Of a DNA stretch of 64,000 bases, positions 46,078 to 57,745 are shown in pieces. Both the position numbers and the translations under genes were made by a program. The stretch comes from Spirometra erinaceieuropaei (taxonomy: Eukaryota; Platyhelminthes; Cestoda; Diphyllobothriidea; Diphyllobothriidae). Numbering within the stretch: position 1 is the first letter of the stretch; each line of letters begins with the position of its first letter. Where the stretch lies: assembly GCA_902702965.1 (NCBI GenBank), contig CACRXP010000384.1, forward strand, positions 296,344 through 360,343, given 5' to 3'. The notes below the pieces were generated by a model. It was not told the DNA's origin. It made no database searches and was given only the letters and a program-made list of their open reading frames with translations.

Positions 46078-46635
46078 TTCTCAGGAGCGCAGAGTGTAAT
46101 ATCAGAAGTACAACAATCTTTCACATGAGGTATAGTTTGTCAGTAATTTCTCGCTAACAGCATGCACACCCGACCTGTGGTATTAGTAAAAACCTTCATA
46201 CAAACCTCTTCACTGGATATTCTAACTGATGTAATAATCGGTAAAATTATTTGAAGATATATTTTATTCAGAAAAGTATTTGACGAGCGTACGCGTTTTT
46301 TCGATAAATTCTCATCGGGCCTGTATATTTATATGACAACTGCGTACAAGCTAAACAGCTGGGTGGTAAGTGCAATTGATTGCGGCTCCTCCTTTCTTAC
46401 AAACGCAGTATGTAAATAGAGTGGGAGGAAAGGGAGGAGAGAGTAGGCAGCCAGTGAGAACAAGGGTTTGGTTAAGCCGCGTCAAAATGAGGGGGGAGGA
46501 AAGGCGGCGGGCGCGGGGCATGACCTGCATACAGTAAATCGATCCTGAACCACGGTAGACGCGGAGCGTGCAAGAGGTTCTGCGCGCATAGCATCAGCCT
46601 CTATAGCCTGATGGCAGTTGCCTCTCCTGTTGCTA
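46078..46635. other. intergenic with purine-rich tract
   Basis: No gene recognised. A G-rich stretch at 46,430-46,520 (runs such as GGAGGAAAGGGAGGAGAG) leads into the non-coding 3' end of the PLE-delta copy. I see no TTAGGG array or obvious regulatory motif. Confidence 0.4.
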
Positions 46636-46639
46636 GTAA

Positions 46640-46945
46640 GCGCTGATTCAGTCACCTATGGTAGTTATGTGAGACCTTGTAAATCACACGGAAGGCTTTG
46701 ATGGGATAGGCACAGTGCCCAGAATCAACAATCTGTGCGAGGATGGAGCTGTGTATGCTCTTAACTCCACCCTTCCTCAGCCATGTCAGCAGGTGTTCTC
46801 GTATTCTAGCAGATAGGCGCCGACTCGTACAACCAATATAGCCTGCTCCACAGGAGCAAGTAAAGGAGTATATGTACATGGATGATGTCAGAGCTAGTAG
46901 CCTATCTTTACCTTCCCCGCGTAGGACGAGGCCGGTCGAAAACAA
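46640..46945 (-). pseudogene. PLE-delta GIY-YIG endonuclease
   Basis: The minus-strand frame 46,945-46,652 reads YSFTCSCGAGYIGCTSRRLS, then ARIREHLLTWLRKGG, SILAQIVDSGH. This is the GIY-YIG core: a hydrophobic strand, then YIG with a following Arg and EH. It is the C-terminal domain of the delta element, whose RT and N-terminal part lie upstream at 47.0-49.4 kb. It is the most intact domain of this element. Confidence 0.85.
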
Positions 46946-47019
46946 TACTTGAACTACTGCTGACGGGAAAGTCCGTGAAGTCGCTTGGTCAATGCGCCTT
47001 CTCAGGAGCTCACTAGCCG

Positions 47020-47600
47020 CGTCCCCTTAAAAGGGAACTTTGAGGAACATTGTTTTATTTTCCGAGGTCGGTATGATGAGTTTTGCTGGTGGTTTGGCAT
47101 GAATCCTTACGATAAATATGTCAGGAAAATCGTTCTCGCAAAGCAGGTCAGAGATTCTTCTAAGTTCTTCATTAGCGCTATCAGCCAAACAGATTTTGCT
47201 ATCCCTTTGAGTCACACAGCGAACCAGATTACGTTTCTGTTGAAGGGGTCCGAAACTGTAGAAGTTCCTATACCGTCCAGACCAGGCGTCCTTTCTATAG
47301 ACGCTACTTCGGATACTGCCGTCAACTCCTGCTAGAAATACGTCGAGGATAGGCAGTGAGTCTGCCCTTTCCACCTACAACGTAAACCTGATCGACGGAT
47401 GTGCTTGATTTGCAATACCCAAGACGGTAGTTACGTCGGTTTCGCTAGTGGTAATTACAAAAATGTCGTCAACATAGCCACAGTTATGCTCTATATTATT
47501 GATTCGTTTGCTTAACTGGCACTTCTCCAACTTGCCCATAAAGAATTTGTCTAGGAGAAGACCAAGAGACGATCCCATTTCAACTTCGTCTACGTGTCTA
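47020..47600 (-). pseudogene. PLE-delta reverse transcriptase, C-terminal half
   Basis: The frame 47,578-47,375 has GSSLGLLLDKFFMGKLEKC (motif B) and CGYVDDIFVITTSETDV (motif C, catalytic Asp pair intact). The frame 47,374-47,027 has LPILDVFLAGVDGSIRSSVY, then RKDAWSGRYRNFYSFGPLQQ, KRNLVRCVTQRDSKICLAD. The two are in different frames. The order fits PLE-type RTs found in flatworms. It is broken by at least one frameshift and is therefore dead. Confidence 0.88.
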
Positions 47601-48560
47601 TATATTTGGTTGTCAAAAATGAGCTGTTCATTTTGTATGAATTTTAGTTATAGTTCCTTGAGTGCGCTCGTCGGAATACCTATTTCATGGTGATTGATTT
47701 ACAGGAACTCACATATGTACTCAACTGTCTCCGTGACCGGAAAGTTTGTGAAGAGTAATGAGACATCCAAGTGGAAGCATCACTATACCGTCTAGGTTTT
47801 AGGGTCACAGGATGGCTGCTGCCATAATTGAGGATAAATTCGGCACTAAAGTCTTTCCTGTGAACGCTGGTGGCGAGATTGCCATCACTCAGTCTTTATA
47901 CACTGACGTTGAGAAAAGGGAGGATGCCCCCTGTCGCTCCTTCGCAAATGAATTATATGGCGGGGAAGACACCATTAAAACTCTGGTGCAGTCAATCAAC
48001 ATCGCAGTTTTTAATGACAACGAAATTATCATCTATGTAGCAGAGCCAAAACTTTGGTCAGATGGCCTGAATGACAGTTTCTTATCGTCTGTGTAAGGGT
48101 AATTTGGTGAGTAACCCCGAAATCGGTGAACCCAGTGAGGTGCCCTTGACTTTATGTTATTACTGGCCATCGAATTGCCAGTAGTTCTAAAGGCGGAGTC
48201 CGAGCATGTCTAAAACGTTCACTGTGCCAACGCCAATTGGAGCTTCCTCTAGACATCGAGCTACGCTCTCAATTGCCACGTTATACGGTATTGAGGAAAA
48301 ATAGGGCAAGCACATCAGATGATAGAATGCATTCATCGGGGGATTGCATTAGGGTCTTGGATCCTCTGAAGGAAAGCATGGGAGTTTTTGATGCTGTACC
48401 GCCATCTATTAGTAAGGTGCATTGGGTGGTGTACAGCCACTTGGAAAGGTTATAAGGAGGCGATCTAATGAACAGCACTATGATCCTCAACGGTGCATCA
48501 GCATTATGAACCTTTGAGAAACCATAAGCACGCGCTATATGGGTATCACTGAGAGCCATA
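47601..48560 (-). pseudogene. PLE-delta RT N-terminal half, decayed
   Basis: The frame 48,559-48,281 contains ARAYGFSKVHNADAPLRIIV and RSPPYNLSKWLY, the conserved start of PLE reverse transcriptases. It ends with SSDVLALFFLNTV, the motif A region with its Asp. Sequence from 48,200 to 47,600 is the region between motifs A and B and is scrambled by stops. The plus-strand frames here, including 47,812-48,096, are antisense shadows. Confidence 0.8.
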
Positions 48561-48617
48561 CATTTGGAGTTCGTGTAGTTTTGAGCTTCTTCCGAGTGAG
48601 CTCGTTCACTTTCTTCT

Positions 48618-49412
48618 TTATAGATGCGGCCTGCTTTTTCGTTGGATTCTCAGCAATGGGGGCATTTGCCTACCGTCATTAAATTCTTGGTTGGCCGTAC
48701 CAACGTTGTCAGTTTTGTCCATAATGACGGTAGCATCCTCTTTGTCAGCAGACACAACCAAGATGCTGTGGTCTGACCTCAGGGCTCGTAATCCACTCTC
48801 TTCTTCCATTGGCAAAGTTTTCTGGTGATGTCTTTTCCGTAGGAGGCCGGTAGCACAGTTGCGTACGATCCCACGCATGTCTCCTTCAAGAATGAGGTTG
48901 GGAGGAGGGATTCCAGGTTCGCTGCGAAGTTTGAAGCGCAGCATCGCATTACCGTACCGTATTTCTTTAGAAAATAGGCTTGTTTCGGCGGCTGTGAGAA
49001 TCCGTTTAGAAAGGTTGACAACTCTAGCATACATGCTGCTGTCATTGATTGGACGCAGGAGAGTTTGGAACTTCTCCTGACGATCGGCCCGCTTGTTCGT
49101 AAGAGCATGTTCGGTGGTGGCATTTATGTGCTGCAGTACATTTTCGAAAATGACTTCAGGCAGAGCTGAAACACACCGACTCTTTAGGTCAGAGATTGTC
49201 GCCCCAAATAGCCGAAGACGATGGTCGACGTCAGATATAGTGTGACTCAAAACAGAGAATCGATATTTGCAACCAGAAGGAGAAGGAAGAGGAGATAGAG
49301 GAGGAGATGCGCACCAAGCTCCCGACTGGCCATATAGCCCATGCATCCAGAAGCGATGAGAGGGGTGGAAATCAGCTTTAATCATTGTACAGATCGGAGT
49401 CTGTGCCGGCAA
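48618..49412 (-). pseudogene. PLE-delta N-terminal region
   Basis: A single 264-codon minus-strand frame. Its middle reads VVNLSKRILTAAETSLFSKE. Its end reads ILVVSADKEDATVIMDKTDN, the 'ADKG-VV' block that precedes the RT in Penelope-like ORFs. The first 55 or so residues have no motif and include a Pro/Ser-rich stretch, so the true start is uncertain. It is followed, in a different frame, by the RT at 48.56 kb and below. Total delta remains are about 2.8 kb, the longest PLE in the window. Confidence 0.8.
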
Positions 49413-49429
49413 ATGCGACAGTTAGGACA

Positions 49430-49830
49430 TTGTGATTATTGCCGATACAAGCGAAGATACGAGTTCCAGGAACTAGTTGATCAGGAGAAGAAGCAATCGC
49501 TGGAACAATGGCTTTATTCGCCTGCTATTTTCTTGGTGGCTGCGAAGCTAAACACGTGACCCATTTCGAAAGTGTGGGCAGCCACTTGTGATAATTTGCC
49601 ACTCTGCCAGCTCTTTTAAATTTAGCAGACCCTTGACTTTTTGATCGTTCTACGCATGATAGCCTTTGGACTAGTGTGACTTGTCGACACTTAGCTCCGT
49701 ACAAATGAACACGCTCGCCTCTGAGGCGTCTCTTATGTATGGCAGAGCATGTCATATTATCGGCAATCATATCCTTTGAGTCTTTGAGTGGCAAAAATGT
49801 AGGCATCAATCATTAAACCCTTGCGATGAT
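49430..49830 (-). pseudogene. PLE end and beta-type endonuclease fragment
   Basis: At 49,441-49,530 the plus strand holds a diverged gamma-type element end (GCGAAGATACGAGTTCCAGG, then GGCTTTATTCGCCTGC). From 49,535 to 49,610 it matches the reverse of the beta endonuclease at 14.2 kb ('ctaaacacgtgacccatttc', 'gcagccacttgtgataat'). Sequence to about 49,830 holds a decayed linker, with MTCSAIHKRRLRGERVHL in a minus frame. It lies directly behind the delta element. Confidence 0.6.
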
Positions 49831-51700
49831 CTTTCCTTATAACTTGGTCGTGGAGATGTTGGAATATTAATGTTGCTACTGAAAAAAAGACTTAAGAGGT
49901 TGGAACGGTGATGCATGACCAGGTTGTGATTATTCGCCAGCCACAGGCTAACATGGGGCCTGGACTGTGAACATCAGTTCTGAAGATGCGTGCATAAGAT
50001 GCCTTGTAAGTCCTGTTGCAGATTCAAGCTCTGTCATCTGCAATCAGTTTACTCTAGAGTTATGTGACAGAGGGATAAATCTAATCTGATCACAGAAAGG
50101 AATACAGACGCTTTTAGTTTAACGATAAATGGATGTAGCAAACCTGACAGGTTCTTCACGGCAAACCGAAATTTTCATGGAATACTGAATCGTTATGCTA
50201 GACGCAGTTGTGTCTCCGGACATCAGGCCAACCATACAGTCGTAACATCGTCCACTTAGGACCACCGTCTACCAATTTATTAAAAATTTTGACCAATTTC
50301 GTGGGGCCTCCATTGCCATAGTAAGTAGTTAAGCGTTTGCTTTTTCAAACTGCACAGTTTAAATGAACCGTGGCAATTGAAGGGTAAATTTAACTCGCTC
50401 TGCGCTGTGCCACGTCAGCATTCGTAAAATGCTGCGGGTCCGTAAAAAATTCGAAGTAATTAAGCCTGAGATGCTATTTTTTATCGCAAAGGTCACTACA
50501 CGTTTGCAAATTTGGTCAAAATAGCGACACCAATTATACTACCTTAAATTCGACACCGTTTCCTAAAAAATATGTTAAACCGAAAGGCAGAGGATGAAAT
50601 GACTCATTCAGAAATATCTGGTAGGCCACATTATCCTGAATGACAACTATATTATGCATGCTGCTAAGCAGAATGGATATCGGTTCTTGCTCTATCCTCC
50701 TACAGTCGTTCACGAAAGCAGAGGGCATTTAACTTCTGGTATTTTGAAAGAACTCAAGAGAAATCAATCTGTAACATGCCATTTCAAAGTAAGGTTCAGA
50801 AATGAAGCCAACCAGGGTAGCGCCCTATATCCTGATAAGCCCCTCAAATGCGCCATTCCGCGCGTCGGTATTTTGTCGCTGTGCTGTTTTTCTACTAACT
50901 GCTTTTTAGTAGCTAGATTTGTCCGAATGTTGTCCGAATGTGTTTATTTGCGTCGTCGATTCCCATTACTTTTCGTTAATGTCTCACTGGGTCTTCAACT
51001 GACCGACACATGTCGGCGTCATCGACGAAACCTTCGGCCTTAACATCTTAAATGCAGGTATTCCACCTCACATTGTCTTACTTTCTATCAGTTTTGAACC
51101 CCATGAAATTGTAGAGTGGCAACCATGCGATTCCATTACTTTTTCAGAAATTGCGAGATGTTAATCAAAATTATAAAATACGTCCTTGTTATGAATGGCT
51201 ATTTAAGCGGATTTGTTATACTGACCACTGTGTTGCATAATCCCAAGATAGTTCCGACTCGCTGGGATATTGACTTTTGAGTACGCTCCTTTTAGGCCGC
51301 CCCTAGAACTCGCGCTATTTTGATAATTATTATAGGAAATATATTATTAGAAAAACGATTTTATGGGCTTTTACTACTTCAACTCTAATTTGTACAAAAA
51401 ACGACAGACAATATTTTTCCTACAGTCCGTCAGCAGCAAATTACCATATATTTGATTGCGTAATTACAAGCATGCATTTCTTAGCGTTGAAAATATTTTT
51501 CATTTCCGACAATTTTTTGGCTTTCGCTCTACGAGCTGTTTAGGTTATCACTGAAGTTACTCGTATAACTGTCTGTGTTGTTAAAAGGTACTACACAGGG
51601 TTCACTGAAATTGACAATGGGATGTGGACAATGCTGCATATTTCGCAGGGACCATGGATAAGCGGACAAATATGAGTATTTGAAGCATTTTGTCCCCGGT
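49831..51700. other. intergenic, nothing identified
   Basis: No gene recognised. The overlapping frames at 50,534-51,043 lack a motif and splice support. I see no repeat copy. Confidence 0.35.
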
Positions 51701-51709
51701 ACGAAGCTA

Positions 51710-52156
51710 AAGTAGGCAAGAACGGCAGGATTTATTGGCACCAAAAAATTTCGCGACTGCTCTTCAGCTGCTTCCTGTCGCTTCATTAGAGGGAGAACGA
51801 GTGAGAACAATACAACAGATTTGAATTCATGCAGAAAATCGATGCAGAAACAGCAAGGTTAGGGTTTTGGGCAAAGTTGGCTAATCGATAAAGTTAGTAA
51901 CACAAACGCCGTAGGAGAAGAAAGTGAAAAAAGGAGGAAACGTTTCTTCCCCTACGGCGTTTGTGTTACTAACTTTATCGATTAGCCAACTTTGCCCAAA
52001 ACCCTAACCTTGCTGTTTCTGCATCGATTTTCTGCATGAATTCAAATCTGTTGTATTGTTCTCACTCGTTATCCCTCTTATGAAGCGACAGGAAGCAGCT
52101 GAAGAGCAGTCGCGAAATTTTTTGGTGCCAATTAATCCTGCCGTTCTTGCCTACTT
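51710..52156. repeat. foldback element: 214-bp arms, 19-bp spacer
   Basis: The left arm 51,710-51,923 is the reverse complement of the right arm 51,943-52,156 with only about four mismatches seen. The spacer is GTGAAAAAAGGAGGAAACG. A transcript of either strand would fold into a long hairpin. The text 'caaatatgagtat' occurs in the same orientation near both sides (about 51,668 and 52,157) and may mark the target site. A single-arm relative lies at 44,172-44,260. No transposase is encoded. Confidence 0.93.
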
Positions 52157-53170
52157 CAAATATGAGTATGTTTGAATGGACTTTTCACGATCTTCAGAGT
52201 CTGCAAAAACGTAATTAGCCAGGCAAAGAGTAACGATTGCGTATTTCTTTGCATTTTTATTAAAAATATATTTTGATTTTTAAGAACACTGAAAGTAATA
52301 GTAAAAAAAATAATAAGCATGTATTGGTTTTTTACCGAATCAGGCTATTCAGACAACCGAATTACCTTGCTCTCCATTAGCTTGATCTCGGTAAAATCAA
52401 AAAAATAATAGGATTGCGACGCACGAGAAGCAGTAATACAATATTGCCAAAATATTACTTCCCATTAATAAACCACTATAGACTTTTGCCTAGCAAATCA
52501 AACGGTCAGTAATTGATCGCACACTAAGTATAAGTAAATACTTTATTACCAAGTACGCAAATTCCAAAAGCTGGGAAATTCTGATTAATATGCAGACCCA
52601 ATTTGTGCGGCCGTGTCACACAATCGACTAAGTGATGCAGTGTTATATTGCCAGAGCTCACACTAGCGTCATTTTATATGCTGGTCTGTCTATTACTTCA
52701 ATAGAGTTAGGGTCATATAATGAATGGAAGCTAGTCGACTGCCTAATGTTTCTTGCAGCGGCGTTGTTGGAATTCGCTGAATGTTTTTCCATTTTAAAAT
52801 TTACGAGATTCGATAAACTGCTGCGAGGGCGACATGCCTTCAATTCACAATGAAAATGTCGTTGAAAACTTCCAAAACACACATATCAGAGTCAACTTAG
52901 CGCGTCAAAATAAAATATTATTAGTTAAAAACATCATTTCCAAATGCTTAACGCATGACTGTTTTTGAATTCGATTCCTTCCTAATAGTAATTCACAAAA
53001 ATGCAATTAGATCCTAAAGGTAAGGAAAATAGTTCGCATTAGCAGGGCCAGACTTTCAAAGTAAAAGTCGTGTACGGACTTGTCTACCTTCCATGAGTAT
53101 TGTGCGCACTGGTTAATTTTAGCCGCTGGCAATTTGTCGATTCACGTACACGGACTTGCATGTTTGCTTT
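52157..53170. other. AT-rich intergenic, nothing identified
   Basis: No gene recognised. The opposing frames at 52,632-52,882 are mutual shadows and have no motif. Confidence 0.4.
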
Positions 53171-53174
53171 CTGT

Positions 53175-53275
53175 CATATTTTGGTTTTGATACGACTGTC
53201 CGTTATGGCTCTTAAACCAGAAATTGCCTTTGACCGCCTTCACGTGTAAGTCGATAACGCTATCCTCTGACATTG
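53175..53275 (+). repeat. possible SINE 3'-body remnant
   Basis: 'gatacgactgtccgttatgg' followed by 'aaaccagaaattgcc' resembles the SINE 3' body (ACTGGCTGACGACGGTTAAT, then AACCAGAAATTGCC at 33.2 kb). No tRNA-like head is visible. Confidence 0.4.
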
Positions 53276-54325
53276 CGGCCCGCCTTTATTTTTAGTAAAG
53301 CGAATTTTAATTATTTGTACCGCAATTACTGACAGAGGTCGCAACACAGTGACCATCAGTCGAGCAGACATAGTGATTTCTTGGGTTGCTCAACGGCCAC
53401 GTTCATAGATCTGACAGGCTGTCAATGAACCAAAGTCAGTTCCAGAATTATGTTTTCAAAAATATCTTGGTCCTTTATCTCACCGTCCTCTATAGTGCGT
53501 GTAAGTACACCGCAGACTTACAATACTGACTGATTTCAACCCCAAATACTTTTAAATGCTGCATCGGTCGCTTCTGTTCTCCTGTGTCTGAGGATGAACT
53601 GAAGTTATTACACACTTCCAATATAACTCGAAATTCTATCTATCTGTTCAGCTATAAATCTCTTCTACCAAATCAAAACACCCAAAACTCGAAAAAGAGT
53701 CTCAAATATGTGGTGCTCTGGGGCGGACTATGAAGCGCTTTTGTAAAATTAGAGAACAGAGGAAGACATTTATTTCATTTGATGGTTTAGCGGTGGGTTA
53801 TGACAAACTGCCCAACCTGCAACACTGTTCAGGTAACGACAAACGTAATAAGCTACGACACCTTTCTTTAAAGTGTCTAATAATTTCGTTTAGAAGAGAA
53901 CGGCTTCGCATTTTACCAGAATCCCGTAAGGTTGTCTCTATTTTGGCAATAGCAGGTCAGTTCTGTGAACTCATGCGAGTCCAGTATTCAGGATGACAGG
54001 TCCAAAGACCCTGTTTTCTTCTTGAGGTTGACTGACGTTAACCAAGCAGGTTTGCGCTGCTTAACTATGATGGCTGTTCAGGTGTCAGCCGACGGAATTT
54101 TTCGCCACCGCAGTATTAGAAGTTTCAAATAGGTCGTATGAAAGTCTGTTGAGGCGTGTTCTTCCGCGCGTCCGTCACGCACCATTTGAGAGGTGAGTAA
54201 AGAGAATATAGAAAGATAATAACAGCGACAGCAGCAGGTCAAGCCGTAATTAGAAGGTGGTACTAGTCAGTCAAATGTCAGTGCCACAGCTCTTGAGGTG
54301 ACTGCGCGCACCTAAGCATGTCAAC
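53276..54325. other. intergenic, nothing identified
   Basis: The frame 53,730-53,996 (88 codons) has no motif I recognise. No repeat copy seen. Confidence 0.35.
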
Positions 54326-54425
54326 GCAAGATAACTTAGCTGACGTTTCGTCCGAGGCCCACAGGCTTAACAGTTCTCCGCCCGCTTTGCTTCAAGCATG
54401 CTTAGAGGTTTAACCAACAAGTGCG
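54325..54425 (-). ncRNA. possible hammerhead-like relic
   Basis: On the minus strand CTGTTAAGCCTGTGGGCC is followed by TCGGACGAAACGTCAGC. The GAAACGTCAGC end is identical to the gamma motif, but the catalytic box is altered and stem II is not convincing. It lies about 180 bp upstream of a PLE-alpha relic in the opposite orientation. Confidence 0.3.
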
Positions 54426-54599
54426 ATGTACGTATTGTGGCAAAACGCCTAGTTATGTTTCTGCTGCAGTCTCTGACGATGCGCGCCTGAATGGGTTCGC
54501 AAGCTCAGAAAACCACGATATTTTTCAAAAAAAGTGCCGTTAACACCCTACTTTATCAATCTAACATACATTGCCTGAGAACTAAGGGTACAAAATAGG

Positions 54600-55160
54600 A
54601 CTCAGTTATTTGATCAAACTATTTCCCAAAATGGCTACCCTGGATACGATATACGCCGATGCATCAGACAGCAGAAACCAAGTGAAAAATAAAAGGAACC
54701 AGATTGTTTCGATCAGGCGCAAAAACGAAAAAAATGGCGAACGCATTCTTACATTAACATGAAACTGAACTGGACGAAAGACACATGAGAAAGCACTAAT
54801 TATGGGACGCACAAACCGACGACTACTCTTCAAACTGGTCACGCATTTCCTTGGGACAAAACGTACATTGCGGGTTCCTGACCATATAAGAAATGTCGAG
54901 AATTCCTAGAGGTCATTAACTATGATAATGCATTTATCAATCGTTGCATCGGTCTGGACGACACGTACACACATTGCAAAAAGTGGAAAAAGTGATAACC
55001 AATCAAAACGTGACGTCGGCCCATAGCTCCGACCCATTGCTAACACTGGCAGATCAATATCGATATTTTGGTAACGTTTAAATTAAAACTGTTTTTTACG
55101 CTTTATACACGTCCGACGACGACAACCTGGGAAATCTGCGTCAAAAATGCACTAAATAAA
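54600..55160 (+). pseudogene. PLE-alpha 3' relic
   Basis: The plus-strand sequence starts with KLFPKMATLDTIYADAS, a frameshifted form of KLFSHNGYPRxxxRxC. It continues with ACCGACGACTACTCTTCAAA, the linker TTLxxxLVH in nucleotide form. The C-terminal tail and the non-coding end with GTCCGACGACGACAACCTGG (55,115) follow. It is more decayed than the other alpha copies. Confidence 0.6.
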
Positions 55161-55880
55161 GTTTGTTCAATTTGTTCATTTTTTTAGAAATCAACATTCG
55201 TTTGTGGTCATACAGCAGATGGGTTATGTCGTGGAATGTTAACCGAAATTCTGAATTGAGTTTTCAATACAAAAAAATCAGTTAGATAGGGTTGTCTTGT
55301 TAATTAAGATGTCCCATAATGTTAAGTTATTTAAGCCATTTGTGGATGCTGGTTTTTTAACGAGTTATTTACAAACCGACCTTCCTAATTACGTTCGTAA
55401 TTACTGCCTTATAGGCATGCGTTTTACACATTGGTTTCTGTTGTCATTTTAAATTACAATATCTGCCATAAAAATCCACAAGTATAATTTCTTTGAAAGG
55501 TTAGGTAGCAAATTGCGTCTTCTCTAATTCTTAAATTTAAAAGAAAAGTATCTTTCGGTTCTCAAAATACCTCTTCCCCCTCTCTTCCCAAACAATTCTA
55601 ACACGCCCTACCGCTACATATGCCTTCAGGCTTTCTGACTAACAACACATATATTTTTCACGCAGACATAATCATAAATTGTATGCATGCCGCTTCGAAA
55701 TAAACTTATGTAGCTCATAACACCTTGCGGTGAATGTGATGCCATTTTTTTACTTTTAATAAGCATTGCTATATCTGTCTACGCGATGCTGCACAATCAG
55801 ACGTTTCATGAACTTAAAAATCTTACCACTAAAAGTTTTTTTTAAGCTTACAGATGCGTCTCCTTGAAATTGCATATAAA
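55161..55880. repeat. AT-rich stretch with a possible copy of the 21.6-22.8 kb repeat
   Basis: 'aaagtatctttcggttctca' and 'ggtagcaaattgcg' near 55,500-55,600 resemble 22,670-22,760. The rest of the stretch has no recognisable feature. Confidence 0.35.
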
Positions 55881-55884
55881 ACCG

Positions 55885-56300
55885 GTAGTTATAATTCAGA
55901 TGCGCTTACGTGCTTAGATAGGGCTTGCCGCGAGTACGCGTGTGCTTTTTGTGACTAATTCTCCGCCTTTAATACCGTCCAGTACCCTATCCTTGCCAAA
56001 ACGTCCGCGGGCGGCCCGCAAGGCTTGGTCTTCCCTTGGTGTAGCAATAATTTCACTTCCCGCACTTAATTTTTCCAATCTGGCGAACGGAAATCTATGG
56101 TCCTTCCCAATGACTGTGGAGTGCTTCAAGGTTCCATTCTATCCTGTCACCTTTTTTCCCTTCACACCGATGCCGCCAGATCTCCTAACGACTGACTTTT
56201 GGTTAAGTTTGCTGGCGATTTGATTGGTAAATATACTTATGGTGACAGTAAAATCAATATAAACAGATTACGATTCATGGGTACCCATTTTTACGAAAGA
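55885..56300 (+). mobile_element. LINE RT fragment (CR1/L2-like)
   Basis: Reading across two frames gives LDRACREYACAFCD followed by FSAFNTVQYPIL, the motif A region with Asp and SAFNT. A later segment reads CGVLQGSILSCHLFSLHTD (motif B), then LVKFAGDLIGKYTYGDS (motif C, with the FADD box altered to FAGD). It is a different LINE family from the 8.3-kb copy. Stops and frameshifts are present and neither end is visible. The open frames in the other registers (55,914-56,223) are shadows. Confidence 0.72.
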
Positions 56301-56555
56301 TACTTTCAAGAAACGCTTAATAAAAACGTAGTTCGAACTCAAGCCACATAAAGGGACTAAATGATCTTCATATTTTGTAATATGACCACCCGGATTGAGT
56401 TATCTTTTAAAATTGAGGGATCATTTCAGAACTTTGGTGAACTTTTCATAAGATAGCATATCTAATCTTCTTTCACATATTGAAATAAGAATGGATACCT
56501 ATGTACATGATGCATATGTATATGTCAACAGTAGTAAAAATGCAATTCCCAGAAG
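56301..56555. other. intergenic, nothing identified
   Basis: Short AT-rich stretch between the LINE fragment and the PLE that follows. No feature recognised. Confidence 0.4.
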
Positions 56556-56559
56556 GCAT

Positions 56560-57745
56560 ATCAAGAGAAGAAGAGGCGCTCATCGGGAGGTTTGACGTTT
56601 CGAGTAGTTAGTTCGTCTTCCCAGTGTTAGAGACTGGCAAGTCCGGCGCACTGCTCTCCTAATATGGCGCACTTTGTTCAGTGCGTGACCCGCGAATGCT
56701 GCCCGTGTAACTACACCTAACCCGACTGAGAAGATGTTGTCTTTTGACGTCGTCTCACGCTACCACAGGCTCTTGCGGTCGAAACGCTTAATTACTCGCT
56801 ACGTCAAAATTACGACTAGGACGATGGCCAGCCCACAGCTCAGGATCTCATAGAACTGCCTCAAGACATTCTTTACCTCCAAAGGAATCACATGTGAGCA
56901 GCTCAAGGACACTCCTATTGGTTCACCAATCTCCGGACTCGTTGCCGAGGTGGTTCTAAAAAAAACTAGAGAAACGACTGTCCGAGGAGTACAAACCCTA
57001 ATTTTGAACACGCTACGTTCATAACACCTTTGTAATAATCGACCGGGGTAAAATAAACCACTATGCGAAACTACGGATCTCAATCATTCCCGATCTACAG
57101 TTCACGATGGAAGAGGTATAAGGAAATAAACTTCCATTCTTGGATCGTCTCATCTGCCGCCAACTAAACGGCAACCCAGCGACGTCGGTCTACAGAAGAC
57201 CGACGAACACGCTGTAAATGCTCAGCTACAAGAGCAACCACCCGCTACAACGCAAACGAAGCTGTGCCCACACGCTATACCAACGGGTTGAAACTCATTG
57301 CAGCACGCCAGCTGCCAAACTGGACGAGATAAAGCTCCTCCAAGAATCCTGCAGAGCCAACGGCTATGAGCGGGCATTCATTGAATGGATCTAAAAGCAG
57401 CCGAGGAAACTAAATGAAGAGCATAGTCAGCCCAACTCGAGGCGCAGCATTCCGTACATTAAAAGGATCTCCGAAGTCGTGGCTAGATTCCTCGCGCCAC
57501 TCGAAATAGGTGTTGTCCACAGGCCTGACTCAACAATACGCTGGCAAGTGATGCGGCCAAAAATTCCGATCCCTAAGCAGCAGATGTCGGCCGTTGTCTA
57601 CAGACTTCAATGCAGATGCGGAAGCCGCGACTACATTGAGGAAACTAGACGCCGGCTGCAAAAGCGAGTGCATGAGCAGAAGTTGGCCGTGCGAAGTTTG
57701 AACCATACTGACAGCTTACTTCCATTCGGTTGTGGGGACTGAATT
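56560..57745 (+). pseudogene. PLE gamma-like element: RT, linker and endonuclease start
   Basis: On the plus strand, in several frames, LKDTPIGSPISGLVAEVVLK (motif B) is followed by a destroyed motif C near 57,010, where the YVDD tyrosine and aspartates are lost. Then come LPFLDRLICRQLNGNPATSV, SYKSNHPLQRKRSCAHTLY, and the open frame 57,479-57,742. That frame reads ARFLAPLEIGVVHRPDSTIR, then AVVYRLQCRCGSRDYIEET and RVHEQKLAVR. This gives the linker and the first half of the GIY-YIG domain. A gamma-style end with TCGAAACGTCAAACC on the minus strand lies at 56,590-56,625. The RT is inactive. Confidence 0.82.

Noticed and set aside
47812..48096. 94-codon plus-strand frame as a gene
   Set aside because: It lies antisense within the decayed RT of PLE-delta, between legible RT blocks of the minus strand.
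51845..51865. Telomere-like GGTTAGGG text, also near 24,640
   Set aside because: It occurs only as single units, not in tandem, and at 51.8 kb it is part of the foldback arm.
53581..53640. CTGAGGATGAACTGAAG text resembling the beta hammerhead motif
   Set aside because: The hairpin and the GAAA-palindrome part do not follow at the right distance. The similarity is too short.
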